Shown in pieces: positions 12,701-20,218 of a stretch of 64,000 nucleotides of DNA (its first letter is position 1; the number at the start of each line of letters is the position of its first letter). Under the pieces are notes generated by a model. The model was not told the origin of the DNA, ran no database searches, and worked only from the letters and a program-made list of their open reading frames with translations. Both the position numbers and the translations under genes were made by a program. Source of the DNA: HXMU1420-13 sp965249965 (lineage in GTDB: Bacteria; Bacteroidota; Rhodothermia; Balneolales; Balneolaceae); contig OZ252262.1 of assembly GCA_965249965.1 (NCBI GenBank), forward strand, positions 3,038,001-3,102,000. Direction: 5' to 3'.

Positions 12701-14778
12701 TTGAATACGCTAATTTTAACACGCAATGGCAGTCTCAGGTTGGGTCGGTTTCTGATGCACGAAATTGGGATGATGCTACAAATTGGAGCGCAGGTATTGT
12801 ACCTATATCTACTGATAAAGTACTCATCCCAGCAACTCCTTCTGTTGGTAATGAACAACCTGTTGTGAACACCACAAATACTACTATCGCGCAAATCTCA
12901 TTAGAAAACTCTGCTACAGTTACGGTTTCAGGAGGTCTGAATTTTATAGTTACCGGTGAAGCTTCAGGCGAGGGTGAAATTTTAGGGTCAAACTCGGATA
13001 CTTTGACGGTAGGTGGTAATGTTGACTTAGGGGATGCTTCAATTGGTTATGTGATATTGAATGGTTCCAGTAATCAAACAATTACCTCGCCAAATACTTT
13101 TACTAATCTGGAAATTGATAATACTGGCGGTGCTGATTTTGCTAGCGATGTGATCGTTTCAGATTCACTTAAATTGGTAGACGGAACTATGTTTCTGCCA
13201 AGTGGTTCAAATTTAATTGCCAATCAGAAATCTTACGGTTCAGGTGATATCAGAATGCAGCGTACGATTACAGGGGATATTGGTTGGAGATTAATCTCCT
13301 CCCCATTCAATACAACATTTGGTGATTTATTGGATGGCACAATTACTCAAGGTTATTCGGGTGCTTTTTATAGTACCGGTTCAAACCCCGGTGATACACT
13401 ACAGCCCAATGTTTTGACTTATTTAGAAAGTTACGTGGGCACTGACAATCAACGATATCGGGCTCCTGCAAGTGCCGGAACTTCTGTAGTTGAGGGGCAA
13501 GGAATGTTTGTATTTGTTTTTGATGATGTTGCCGGCGACTCACGATATTCTGACCCACTTCCAGACACACTTGATACTTCCGGACAAGAATGGGACGGTG
13601 ATGGCACAGAAGTAGATTTTGGCATTACCTACACCACTGCCGCAGATTCTGGCTGGAATCTGGTTGGGAATCCTTTCGCTGCTACCATCGATTGGGATGA
13701 TTCACCGAATTGGACCAAAACCAATGTGGAATCTACCATATACATTTGGGATCCTGCAGCGAATGGCGGAGATGGAGAATATCTGACCTGGAATGGAGTG
13801 ACTGGTACCTTACCGAATTCAGGGTTAATTGCGCCATTTCAGGGATTTTGGGTAAAAGCAAATGATGCCAGTCCGGTATTGAAGGTTAAAAAGGATGCGA
13901 AAACAACAGCCGGTACCTTCTTGCGAAAAGAGATCGCTGACGACAGTTCAGATAGCTTAAAAGCAAAAACTTCTATTGAACCTCAGGAGACTTTAATACC
14001 GCAAATACAATTAGCCGTTGTTAGTGATAATGGACGTTCAAAACGAACCAATATAATTTTTACTAAAGAAGGCACTAATGGTAAGGATGAATTGGATGCG
14101 TTTAGATTATTGCCATTATCCAACTCCCATGTAGAGTTTCATTCTTTATTAAACAATGGCACAGAACTGGCAATCAATAATCTACCGATAGATTTTAACT
14201 CAAGAAATTTCATTCCACTTCATTTTGATGCCTTTGAAGATGGAATTCCGGTATCCGGTTCATTTAAGATGCTTTGGGGAGATTTCCGAGGTATTCCTGA
14301 GGATTGGATTGTAACCTTAATTGATAATGATACCGGTGAAGAAATCAACATGCTCGAAGAACTCAGTTATGAATTTAATCATACCACAAGAGCAAAAATC
14401 CAACGAAATTTAAACCCACTTTCACCCAGCCATCAAATTAAAGCTAAAGCACTTACTCTTGATACTAGATTTACATTGAAAGTATCTACAGAACAAATCG
14501 AAAGAGATGTTCCGGAACAGATTTTCTTAAGTCAGAATTATCCTAATCCATTTAATCCATCTACTACCATTGAATTTGGAGTGAATGAGACATCAAATGT
14601 GGTATTGGAAATTTATGATATACTTGGCCGAAAAATCCAAACATTGATCAATGAGCAAAGAAATCCTGGGCGTTACCAAACTCGGTTCGATGCCAAAGCT
14701 CTGGCGAGTGGGGTTTACTTTTATCGACTACAAGCAAACGGTGAAACATTTATTAAAAAGATGACCTTTATTAAATAG
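6709..14778 (+). CDS. Giant T9SS-exported surface protein with DUF2341, LamG, cadherin-like and Big domains
   Basis: A 2689-residue protein with a signal peptide (LLIIFWMSLDIAVAQ). Domains in order: DUF2341-like (30-150), LamG/concanavalin-like (150-345), two cadherin-like repeats (364-625), second LamG (631-893), three cadherin-like repeats (894-1290), third LamG (1294-1547), beta domain (1548-1694), Big/invasin-like domains (1695-1998), beta-helix-like stretch (2005-2170), conserved C-terminal module (2175-2450) and type A T9SS sorting domain (about 2600-2689). It is a tandem paralogue of the preceding gene. The C-terminal modules are nearly identical in protein over TQGYSGAFYSTGSNPGD, yet many synonymous sites differ, so the duplication is old and this module is under selection. 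LamG and cadherin-like arrays suggest binding to polysaccharide or other cells, but the ligand cannot be told from sequence. Confidence 0.92.
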   Translation: MKASLLKYNWIKSGILLIIFWMSLDIAVAQLPGYTQRLKGHVNSSEVFGTSDLSNFPVLLSFTTPRLRHTSSGGDVENINGYDIVFTTDDGSTIMSHQIEEYQPTTGEVVFWVRFPTLSPTTDTEFYLYFGNTSISTDPSSTNVWDSNYKMVLHLNETGAAPLTVSDAAGEGTDGSDNGTISAAGQVGDARNLNGTGDRIIVADNGVSPLDISGSITISFWLNISNLGNGPDILTKGDYLNGYSIWTSAAGALQFQINNDALSTAGGQIANGTWSYLSFTRASNGDRTIYVDGAEVASDNSNESFNIDDEDLYLSTASFWPMTGLFDEVRISNSTRDSAWIATEYSNQNAPGPGSFIDQVNAEPILDSIEVSTITYNSGDSPTIITTDISTYDGDDTNIENATIEITGNYDSSEDVLAFSDQLGITGSWDTINGILTLTGTSSVANYQTALRSITYENTDPAPIENTRTITFTINDGDDDSNTQTRNINVVKVNIAPVLSDIETSSIVYFASSGAKTITNNIQLVDADDIFIDSAFVEITAGYLSTEDTLIFADQNGITGSWDDINGKLTLTGDTLVANYETALRSITYTNSNATPSTTTRTISITANDGTEDGNTVTRDIEFPDSITEIASYKGVGVFHFDAQDADGDGDSGTNQPADGALTTWSDRSDDVSASTTDLSFSANNAAEEALLDDNYLGDRSALLFDGIDDYYERTTDDALLNLNPPFTEKSFAIVFRTSDDITTTQVIYEQGGGTRGYVFGLESGVLYATRFDRNLGGTANDYSSISFSGLTANTTYVLIASHDASSGTDWSANLNGSAITTLTNAPTMNQHTGNASIGDSDGNIRHMNGDDSQITNVPFNGYIAEFVSWNNALNTTDFTNIYGFLSDKWFNTPSVLADIELSAVSFTEGDAATAITSALTVTDADDTNLDSAKVTIAVGFDATEDVLALPAPVGGITGSYDAISGILTLSGTETVANYQTALRSVTYQNTDGTSPSTTTRQIDFEVYDWDDISNSVSRNIEITPLNAAPVVAAIEGTTLAFTEDDGPTAITSTLTVSDSDDANLVGATVAFTNNYFLGEDELGFTTQNGIIGSFDAPTGVLSLSGTSSVANYQTALRSVTFENVSSDPVTGLDREVTFRVFDGIDSSGVQSRDVSVTSLNTAPTLAAIESSSLFYSAGDTSIVTSSITLVDPDDTNIETATIQITSGFDSAEDSLLFDDIFGITDGWNDTNGTLTLTGPASKADFESALRTVTYLNTAGTPTDTPRDITITANDGDDDSNTQVRTVSFSIPKSVSGLLVWLKGDAGTYTNTGCTTTATDTDPIGCWEDQSGNGHDFISTGAANPTFDAVSGSINSQAAIEFPGGGSNVRLEDADAETQYLDGLAGLTIFFVIESDVTATDRGIWASETPGASTTDQYFSLRYDATGTSGGASNVITAGLRDQSAFTLESFADAQTTSGQIVMLKWTSETTYEMYIDGVLSNPTSTTTIPSGTLDAANLTTAIIGQGPLDNNTSWDGLIAEVILYDSEISLTNQETVEDYLSNKYDIPIRSLSPATGGEEISADDANVTYTTLSGPRVQESFVGEFSTGTYVFEVPTGFEWDTGGGAPSATVSPAFGGSTDLAISFTSRTSTQITFTVTAASTTNPAEITFSDFRVRPTTGVLPNSGNITNVGTTGLGGSTDYGELTMVAGTQIAMEFSQQPGTSNDGSAVSPSPRVQLIDQYGNSVEESRVDITMALNVVSGTGVLNGSSTTLEETNLFGLAEFDNLVVDNTGTNTFTASSTGLTDTTSNEFDVVVLGQLTGFTVERVPSGNISDKLAGQSYNITIVAVDGIQDTVTSFTGTISLTSNCTIGTGAGTSPSFTSGVLSSLTVSISNTGTCSLTATNSSGSEAGTSNTFTVTPGAASELTTTISASPTVIFNDGFATSTITVQTKDSEGNNLTTGGETVGLSVTSGTLGSVTDNSDGTYTATLTSSIVAGVATVTGTLNAVAITDDADVEYANFNTQWQSQVGSVSDARNWDDATNWSAGIVPISTDKVLIPATPSVGNEQPVVNTTNTTIAQISLENSATVTVSGGLNFIVTGEASGEGEILGSNSDTLTVGGNVDLGDASIGYVILNGSSNQTITSPNTFTNLEIDNTGGADFASDVIVSDSLKLVDGTMFLPSGSNLIANQKSYGSGDIRMQRTITGDIGWRLISSPFNTTFGDLLDGTITQGYSGAFYSTGSNPGDTLQPNVLTYLESYVGTDNQRYRAPASAGTSVVEGQGMFVFVFDDVAGDSRYSDPLPDTLDTSGQEWDGDGTEVDFGITYTTAADSGWNLVGNPFAATIDWDDSPNWTKTNVESTIYIWDPAANGGDGEYLTWNGVTGTLPNSGLIAPFQGFWVKANDASPVLKVKKDAKTTAGTFLRKEIADDSSDSLKAKTSIEPQETLIPQIQLAVVSDNGRSKRTNIIFTKEGTNGKDELDAFRLLPLSNSHVEFHSLLNNGTELAINNLPIDFNSRNFIPLHFDAFEDGIPVSGSFKMLWGDFRGIPEDWIVTLIDNDTGEEINMLEELSYEFNHTTRAKIQRNLNPLSPSHQIKAKALTLDTRFTLKVSTEQIERDVPEQIFLSQNYPNPFNPSTTIEFGVNETSNVVLEIYDILGRKIQTLINEQRNPGRYQTRFDAKALASGVYFYRLQANGETFIKKMTFIK

Positions 14779-14878
14779 AAGTGTAACACTAGCTTACTTC
14801 TGCCCTCCTATTTTAAAGCTATTTATCAAACCAATCCGTTTTGTCGATAATATCGTAAGCAGTATCAAACGATAAATT

Positions 14879-15379
14879 ATGGCAGGTTACACCGAACTTC
14901 TTCAAACAATGTTAGCGATGGTCATCGTATCACTTCTGGTGATAAACGCTAACCGAGCAATTTTCGTAAACAATGAATCTCTTGTCGAGGGTGAGTTAGA
15001 AAATCAGGTCATTGCAATTGCTCAGGATTTTATTGAAGAATCCAGATCAACAACCTTCGATCTTGCAACTGTTAATGGCGGTGTTCCGGTTAATATTCCT
15101 GAGGGATTTAGTAGCATTGGTCCCGGAGCCGGGGAAAATACACGTGCTGATTTTAATGATTTCGACGATTATGATGGCTGGGCTGAAACCATCACCACAA
15201 ATAATGGAATTACTTACGAAGTAGAAATAGATGTTAGCTATTACAAAGATGGAGCTCCAACAAACGAGAAATCAACTTTAAAACAAATGACAGTGACAAT
15301 TACTTCCGATGACTTGACGACTAATGGTACATCAAAAACCTATAACTTCAAGTACTTACGAAGTTTTTACGCGGACTAA
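14879..15379 (+). CDS. Pseudopilin-like membrane-anchored protein, cassette 1 gene A
   Basis: A 166-residue protein with one hydrophobic N-terminal helix (about 8-28) followed by a polar region (ENQVIAIAQDFIEESRS) and a small extracytoplasmic domain. The layout resembles minor pseudopilins, but there is no prepilin leader and no Glu at +5, so processing by a prepilin peptidase is not supported. It opens a three-gene run (A, B, C) that is repeated immediately downstream; its counterpart there (17237) shares the N-terminal helix layout and the IAVAQD/IAIAQD segment. The assignment to pilin-like proteins rests on architecture and gene order, not on a diagnostic motif. Confidence 0.75.
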   Translation: MAGYTELLQTMLAMVIVSLLVINANRAIFVNNESLVEGELENQVIAIAQDFIEESRSTTFDLATVNGGVPVNIPEGFSSIGPGAGENTRADFNDFDDYDGWAETITTNNGITYEVEIDVSYYKDGAPTNEKSTLKQMTVTITSDDLTTNGTSKTYNFKYLRSFYAD

Positions 15380-15381
15380 TT

Positions 15382-15996
15382 ATGGATTTAGGCATTGTAA
15401 TGAGCTACATAGTAGCTGGAATTTTAATGATCATTATACTCACTATAGGATATAACGTGAATTATAGTGGCAAGGAATTATCACTCCAGGAAAATCAAAA
15501 AACTAAAATTAGCGAAGTAATTGAGGTTATTAATTATGATTTTCCAAAAATTGGATACAACAACGATTCACTTCCAGATACTCTCCTATTTAGGGCAGAT
15601 GCAAACTCCATACAGTTCTATTCAAATATCGATAACAGTGCTGACGGTAGTTTAGAATTTGTAACCTGGAAGTTTACTAATAGAAATGTAACTGGTACAG
15701 AAAATCCTGATGATCAATATTTAGTTCGAATTGTAGATGTTGATTCTACCGTGATATCAGCGGGAATTGTAAACTTCACAATAAATTATTTCGATGAACT
15801 GGGCTCTAGTACCCCATTATCTGTTCCGATCAATGCTACTACCAATAAGTCATTGATCGATGACATTGTACAAATTGAAATTATCCTGGAAAGTGAAAGT
15901 CCCTTTGGCCTCCAATACCGAAGTTCATCAGATAAAAACTATTTAGGCTCCTCATGGACAAAGCGATTTTCACCCTCAAATTTGAATATAAACTAA
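15382..15996 (+). CDS. Pseudopilin-like membrane-anchored protein, cassette 1 gene B
   Basis: A 204-residue protein starting 3 bases after gene A stops. One N-terminal transmembrane helix (about 5-26) is followed by an extracytoplasmic beta-rich domain containing NYDFPKIGYN, matched by DNDFNKIGFN in the cassette 2 counterpart at 17656. The form (short N-terminus, long helix, then a compact domain) recalls GspJ-type minor pseudopilins. The prepilin cleavage motif is absent. Tight spacing indicates co-translation with its neighbours. Function unknown; a minor-subunit role in a pilus-like or secretion-like structure is inferred. Confidence 0.75.
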   Translation: MDLGIVMSYIVAGILMIIILTIGYNVNYSGKELSLQENQKTKISEVIEVINYDFPKIGYNNDSLPDTLLFRADANSIQFYSNIDNSADGSLEFVTWKFTNRNVTGTENPDDQYLVRIVDVDSTVISAGIVNFTINYFDELGSSTPLSVPINATTNKSLIDDIVQIEIILESESPFGLQYRSSSDKNYLGSSWTKRFSPSNLNIN

Positions 15997-16007
15997 GAGA
16001 GTAGACT

Positions 16008-17111
16008 ATGGGAAGAGCGATGATAATTTTAGCTATTGGTGCATTCGCAACACTTGGGTTAGTTAACACTGGATTGTATGACCAAAGGCAAAGAATTTCA
16101 TTATTTAATTCAGATTATGCCAAATCAATTCAAGCGAAAAATACCGCCAATACGGCAATTCAGTTAGCAATGGAGCAGATAAATGAAAATCCTAGTTGGG
16201 CACCTACTTCAGCTAATCCATGGACTCAGGAAGTAGATGGAGCTTACATTGAGTTATATTACGATGTTTTAGCAGTTGGTTCTTCTGCTACTGAACCCGA
16301 TTCAATACGAATATATAGTACTGCCTGGTTTGGAGGAAAAGGGACAAGTGGAAGCTCTGAATTCAAGAACACCTCAGAAACACATTCAATAATAAGTACT
16401 TATCTAAAATCAGGCTTACACTTTGTACCTGAAGCAGTTGGAGGATTAGGTCTTGCTAGTGGAAACTTTAATTTTAATATGAGTGGCAGTGCTTCCATTA
16501 ATGGAAATGATGCAAGCGGTACTTGTGATGACATTCCAGCTATAACCGTTCCATCCGCACTTGATTATACAGAAGTTATAAGTGGCGCAAATTTATCGAA
16601 TTTAGAGAGTGATGCAGGAAAAATCGCCATCGATTCAGACATTTCTTACAGCCCTGTTGATGAACTTATTGAACGCTTAAGTAATGAACCCGGAGTGGTA
16701 AATATTAGCGGAAATTATAAAGGAGATTTCGGAACAGAAGATGATCCAGGAATATTCTTCGTAGAATCTTATGCGAAACTTACAGGTGGAATACCTGATG
16801 GTTATGGAATATTGGTAATCAGATCGGGTGGTGAATTAGAATATGAAGGCGCTCTTTCTGTAGCTGGAAACTTCACATTTAACGGACTTATTGTATTTGA
16901 AAATGCCTTTGACTTTGATGGGAAAGGAACTCCGGATCTAAATGGTTCAGTATTAATTGGTAATACCCCTGGCAATAACACCATTCTTGATATTGATTTA
17001 AGTGGTAATCTACAGATCCAGTATAATTGTGAGTCACTTGATTACGCCAGAGTAGCTTCAGCTACTCATTTAAAACAAAATAGGTATACAAGAATTAGTA
17101 CCTTCGAGTAA
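16008..17111 (+). CDS. PilX/GspK-like membrane-anchored protein, cassette 1 gene C
   Basis: A 367-residue protein with an N-terminal hydrophobic helix (3-22) starting directly after MGRAM. A helical stretch with regular Ala and aliphatic residues (KNTANTAIQLAMEQI, about 44-60) follows, typical of PilX or GspK-like minor pilins. The C-terminal part (about 140-350) is rich in Gly and beta repeats (YGILVIRSGGELEYEG) and resembles a polymer-forming or beta-helical domain. The cassette 2 counterpart (18250) begins with the same MGR plus helix and is longer. No prepilin leader is visible. It ends cassette 1; the next cassette begins 125 bases later. Confidence 0.75.
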   Translation: MGRAMIILAIGAFATLGLVNTGLYDQRQRISLFNSDYAKSIQAKNTANTAIQLAMEQINENPSWAPTSANPWTQEVDGAYIELYYDVLAVGSSATEPDSIRIYSTAWFGGKGTSGSSEFKNTSETHSIISTYLKSGLHFVPEAVGGLGLASGNFNFNMSGSASINGNDASGTCDDIPAITVPSALDYTEVISGANLSNLESDAGKIAIDSDISYSPVDELIERLSNEPGVVNISGNYKGDFGTEDDPGIFFVESYAKLTGGIPDGYGILVIRSGGELEYEGALSVAGNFTFNGLIVFENAFDFDGKGTPDLNGSVLIGNTPGNNTILDIDLSGNLQIQYNCESLDYARVASATHLKQNRYTRISTFE

Positions 17112-17236
17112 ATATTAGATTTTTATTGAATTCTTAATATTTATTTTTTCATTAAAAAAATCTTATACGAATTAGAGCAAATTAATGGCATAAATGGTTA
17201 TTGGGAGCTACTTTCTATATACCAAAACCAGCAACC

Positions 17237-17656
17237 ATGAGCAGCTACGCAGAAATATTTTACTTACTTGGAGCAATGGTAGTTTTTTCCTTCCTATCGC
17301 TCAATACAGCAAGAAGCTTTAATTCTTCGCGTCAAACCATTTATCAAGCTGAAGCAGAGTACCGAGCAATTGCTGTTGCACAAGATGAACTTGATAAAGT
17401 TCAGTGGATCTATGAACCTGACGATTTAGACCCATCCAGTGGAAGTTATGTATACGCAAATTACCCAATAGAGGAAGTACATAATTATGGAAGTAGCAAC
17501 CAGTATAGTTCAACATTTATTATAGATGGAAATTCAGAGTTAATTGAAGATACTGGTTCAATGAAACGGTATCAGGTTACTGTATCCGTACTTAACCAAA
17601 ATGTTACTCCCGAAGTATTTATTACTTTGGAATACGTAAAATCATATACCTACTAA
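17237..17656 (+). CDS. Pseudopilin-like membrane-anchored protein, cassette 2 gene A
   Basis: A paralogue of the gene at 14879. The frame is open from a TTG or GTG-type codon at 17201, but alignment of the N-terminal helix with the first copy (MAGYTELL against MSSYAEIF) puts the start at the ATG at 17237, giving 139 residues. One hydrophobic helix (about 5-22) is followed by a polar helix with IAVAQDELDK and a small beta domain. Its stop overlaps the ATG of gene B by one base, which implies translational coupling. No prepilin peptidase site is visible. Function unknown, inferred as for cassette 1. Confidence 0.75.
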   Translation: MSSYAEIFYLLGAMVVFSFLSLNTARSFNSSRQTIYQAEAEYRAIAVAQDELDKVQWIYEPDDLDPSSGSYVYANYPIEEVHNYGSSNQYSSTFIIDGNSELIEDTGSMKRYQVTVSVLNQNVTPEVFITLEYVKSYTY

Positions 17657-18240
17657 TGAACGCCGGATTAGCCATAACATTTGTAATTGGAGGAGTTTTC
17701 CTAATCTCTATCCTTGCGTTCAATAATTCCGTGTTGAATCAAACACAAGAAATTACCTTGAGCACCATCAACCAAAATGCATTGGATAATTTGGTTGATG
17801 TATTAGATAACGATTTTAATAAAATAGGTTTTAACTCTGGAACCGCTGTCCCATTTACTGCCATCACTGATAAAAACATCATTTTTCAAGGGGATGTATA
17901 TGACACTGATAGCTACGGGTCAACTAACATTCGATGGTATTTCGATACCACCGACCCAGTTTCAGGTACTTCAAATCCTAATGACTATTATTTAAAAAGA
18001 ACCGGACCTATCGGTACAAGTAGTTATGGGACGATTGAATTTCCGGTTGTGTATTTCGATATGAACTATTACACCGCAGATGGAACACCTACTACTGATA
18101 AAGCTTCAGTTAAAAAGATCGAAGTTGAAGTAATGATTGAAACCGGAGAACCATACACCGTAAATAGCGATTCTAAGCAATATCCACGCTTGGTATGGAA
18201 AAGAATATTTGTACCAAATAACATTAACTTACCTTATTGA
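17656..18240 (+). CDS. Pseudopilin-like membrane-anchored protein, cassette 2 gene B
   Basis: A 194-residue protein, paralogue of the gene at 15382. It has an N-terminal hydrophobic helix (4-23), the shared DNDFNKIGFN segment, and an extracytoplasmic beta domain ending in a RLVWKRIFVPNNIN tail that parallels the end of the first copy (SWTKRFSPSNLNIN). Conservation of the C-terminal tail between copies suggests it is an interaction surface. The start overlaps the preceding stop. Function unknown; a minor pilin-like subunit is inferred. Confidence 0.75.
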   Translation: MNAGLAITFVIGGVFLISILAFNNSVLNQTQEITLSTINQNALDNLVDVLDNDFNKIGFNSGTAVPFTAITDKNIIFQGDVYDTDSYGSTNIRWYFDTTDPVSGTSNPNDYYLKRTGPIGTSSYGTIEFPVVYFDMNYYTADGTPTTDKASVKKIEVEVMIETGEPYTVNSDSKQYPRLVWKRIFVPNNINLPY

Positions 18241-18249
18241 GGAGTAGTC

Positions 18250-19743
18250 ATGGGTAGAAGTTTATTGTTTTTAGTCTCAGGACTAACCATAATTACCGGC
18301 ATTATTCAAGTAAATAATTCAGAGCGAATTACAGAAATTCCTGAAATCTCTGTTGATTATTACAAAGCACAGCAAGCTAGAAATTTATCGAAGTCATTAA
18401 TCGATAATGCGGTTGAAACTATGAAAACCAATAATAATTGGGCAGGAAGTATTAATATTTCCGAAGTAGTTGATACACTCGCCCTATTATCAAGAAATAA
18501 TGATGCAAGAAAACTATTGGCTTTAGGCGAACTTAGTTTAGATGAAGTGGTATCGATAGAAAATGAACTAGAAGAGGAGCTCGCTGCACTTCTTGAAAAC
18601 CCACAGAGCGGTTACTCCCCTGGAGTAGAAGTAACTGGTAAGTTATCCAGCTATACGCAAACCAGCCAAAATAAACCATCAAACAATAGTGTTGGGACTT
18701 GGGATGAATATAAAGTCCTATTACTCAGTACATCTACATATGATGATATTCAGGTTACTACCGAAGTGCTGATGCAGCGCGACTCTTATTCAAAATATTC
18801 ATACAATACACAATCAGAACTTAGTGCCTCAGGTAGTACTATTTGGTTTATGGATGCCGATAATATTTATGGGCCAATTCACACCAATGGTCAGTTTGCA
18901 ATGTCAGGTAATCCATCATTTTACGGCCTGGTAACTAGTCCAAATATGTGGCGCGCTCATTCTACCAATCCAACTAACCCAAATTTTTATGGTGGTGAAA
19001 ACTTCAATGCACCTGTAAAATCAGCCCCTTCAAGTTACGAAGTAAGTAGGTTGGTAACTGCAGCTAACGACGGTGGTAAGAGGTATTCTGGTGATATAGA
19101 TGCAAATTTTTATTACGATGCAAATGGTGGCTATGTAGATATTACTTATGGTGGTTCATCGGGTAATGGTTGTGCATATTGGATGTGGTGGTGTACCCCA
19201 ATTCCCCCTACTCCACCAACAGTTGAAACTGTTGATTTATCAACCATAAATGGTGTTATCTCAACAGATGGTGAAATTACCGTACAAGGTGACGTAAATG
19301 GGAATGTAACATTACACTCAGAAGATGAAATACAAATTATGGGCGATATTGAGTATAAAACAAGCCCTTTGGTTGATTCAACTTCAACTGATTTATTGGG
19401 ATTAGTAAGTGAAGGAAATGTATTGGTTGACCGTTATGCACATACAGTAAATGGTACACAAGATTTAACCGTACATGCTTCCATAGTGGCAATCAATACT
19501 TCATTTTCTGTAGAAAACTACTATTCGGGCGGAGCCAGAGGTACCCTTAATATGCTTGGAGGTTTAATCCAACAAAATCGAGGCCCGGTAGGAACATTCT
19601 CCGGCTCAACTATTGTATCCGGTTATTCAAAAAATTATCAATATGACAATCGATTGAAAGCTAGTATACCTCCATCCTTCCCGCGCGAGAGCATATTTTC
19701 GATCGTTTACTGGAAAGACGAAATAACTAAAATTTCAGATTAA
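18250..19743 (+). CDS. PilX-like protein with DUF4900-like polymer-forming domain, cassette 2 gene C
   Basis: A 497-residue protein whose N-terminus (MGRSLLFLVSG plus helix 4-22) matches the cassette 1 protein at 16008. A helical region (about 38-60, ARNLSKSLIDNAVETM) is followed by a long acidic insert and then a Gly/Ser-rich beta region (190-480) in which INGVISTDGEITVQGDVNG resembles bactofilin-like or DUF4900 repeats. A Cys/Trp-rich loop (CAYWMWWCTPIPPTPP, about 312-327) is unusual and absent from copy 1. An AG-rich sequence at 18239-18247 (GAGGAGTAG) lies just upstream of the ATG, a rare plausible Shine-Dalgarno element here. Cell-surface or periplasmic location is predicted from the single N-terminal helix. 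Confidence 0.75.
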   Translation: MGRSLLFLVSGLTIITGIIQVNNSERITEIPEISVDYYKAQQARNLSKSLIDNAVETMKTNNNWAGSINISEVVDTLALLSRNNDARKLLALGELSLDEVVSIENELEEELAALLENPQSGYSPGVEVTGKLSSYTQTSQNKPSNNSVGTWDEYKVLLLSTSTYDDIQVTTEVLMQRDSYSKYSYNTQSELSASGSTIWFMDADNIYGPIHTNGQFAMSGNPSFYGLVTSPNMWRAHSTNPTNPNFYGGENFNAPVKSAPSSYEVSRLVTAANDGGKRYSGDIDANFYYDANGGYVDITYGGSSGNGCAYWMWWCTPIPPTPPTVETVDLSTINGVISTDGEITVQGDVNGNVTLHSEDEIQIMGDIEYKTSPLVDSTSTDLLGLVSEGNVLVDRYAHTVNGTQDLTVHASIVAINTSFSVENYYSGGARGTLNMLGGLIQQNRGPVGTFSGSTIVSGYSKNYQYDNRLKASIPPSFPRESIFSIVYWKDEITKISD

Positions 19744-19746
19744 TCA

Positions 19747-20127
19747 ATGAGAGTTCTTTTTGTAACACTATTTCTAATTGTATTTACAATAGTAGCAGAA
19801 GCCCAATCTGTTACTTTTAATGTAAATCTAAAACCTCAATTAGAAGACAGTTCATTTGTACCTGGGCGCGATGAATTAAAAATAGTTGGTGATTTATATC
19901 CTTTAAATACACCCACACCGTACATACTTTTTGATGAAGAACCCATAGATAGTGTGTATTCAATTACAGTGCGTTTTTCATCGCGTTTTCGAAATCAAAC
20001 TCTTACCTATAATTTCGAAATGTTGTCAAACTATGTGCGTTTAACTGAAGTTCTTCCAAGGAATTTACAACTCCAGGGCAGAGAAGTTGATCTTGACGCA
20101 ATGTATTTCAATGCCTTCGCCTGGTAA
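19747..20127 (+). CDS. Small secreted beta-sandwich protein (CBM20-like, tentative)
   Basis: A 126-residue protein with a clear signal peptide (FVTLFLIVFTIVAEAQ). The mature part begins VTFNVNLKPQ followed by a GRDELKIVGDLYPL segment, which recalls the first strands of CBM20-like (starch-binding fold) domains common in Bacteroidota secreted proteins. The conserved aromatic binding residues cannot be confirmed. It starts 3 bases after the preceding stop, so it belongs to the cassette 2 transcript. Role unknown; a periplasmic partner of the pilin-like proteins is possible. Confidence 0.7.
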   Translation: MRVLFVTLFLIVFTIVAEAQSVTFNVNLKPQLEDSSFVPGRDELKIVGDLYPLNTPTPYILFDEEPIDSVYSITVRFSSRFRNQTLTYNFEMLSNYVRLTEVLPRNLQLQGREVDLDAMYFNAFAW

Positions 20128-20160
20128 ATAATAGATTAATATATTAGCATAATTAGGAAA

Positions 20161-20216
20161 GACTAACTGCTACTAAAGTAGCTATACTTTAAATTTAGGT
20201 TAAAACTTTGTTAGTC
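20161..20216 (+). promoter_or_regulatory. Structured leader upstream of the first DUF4402 gene
   Basis: GACTAAC (20161-20167) is complementary to GTTAGTC (20210-20216), and between them lies a short hairpin GCTAC-TAAA-GTAGC (20169-20182). The outer 3' arm ends two bases before the ATG at 20219, so a folded RNA would mask the initiation region. This is seen in sequence; a regulatory role is inferred and unproven. Confidence 0.3.
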
Positions 20217-20218
20217 AT

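Noticed and set aside
14879..19743. Type IV pilus or type II secretion minor pilins with normal processing
   Set aside because: No G|FTxxE-type prepilin site at any of the six N-termini and no PilB, PilC, PilQ or prepilin peptidase gene in the window.
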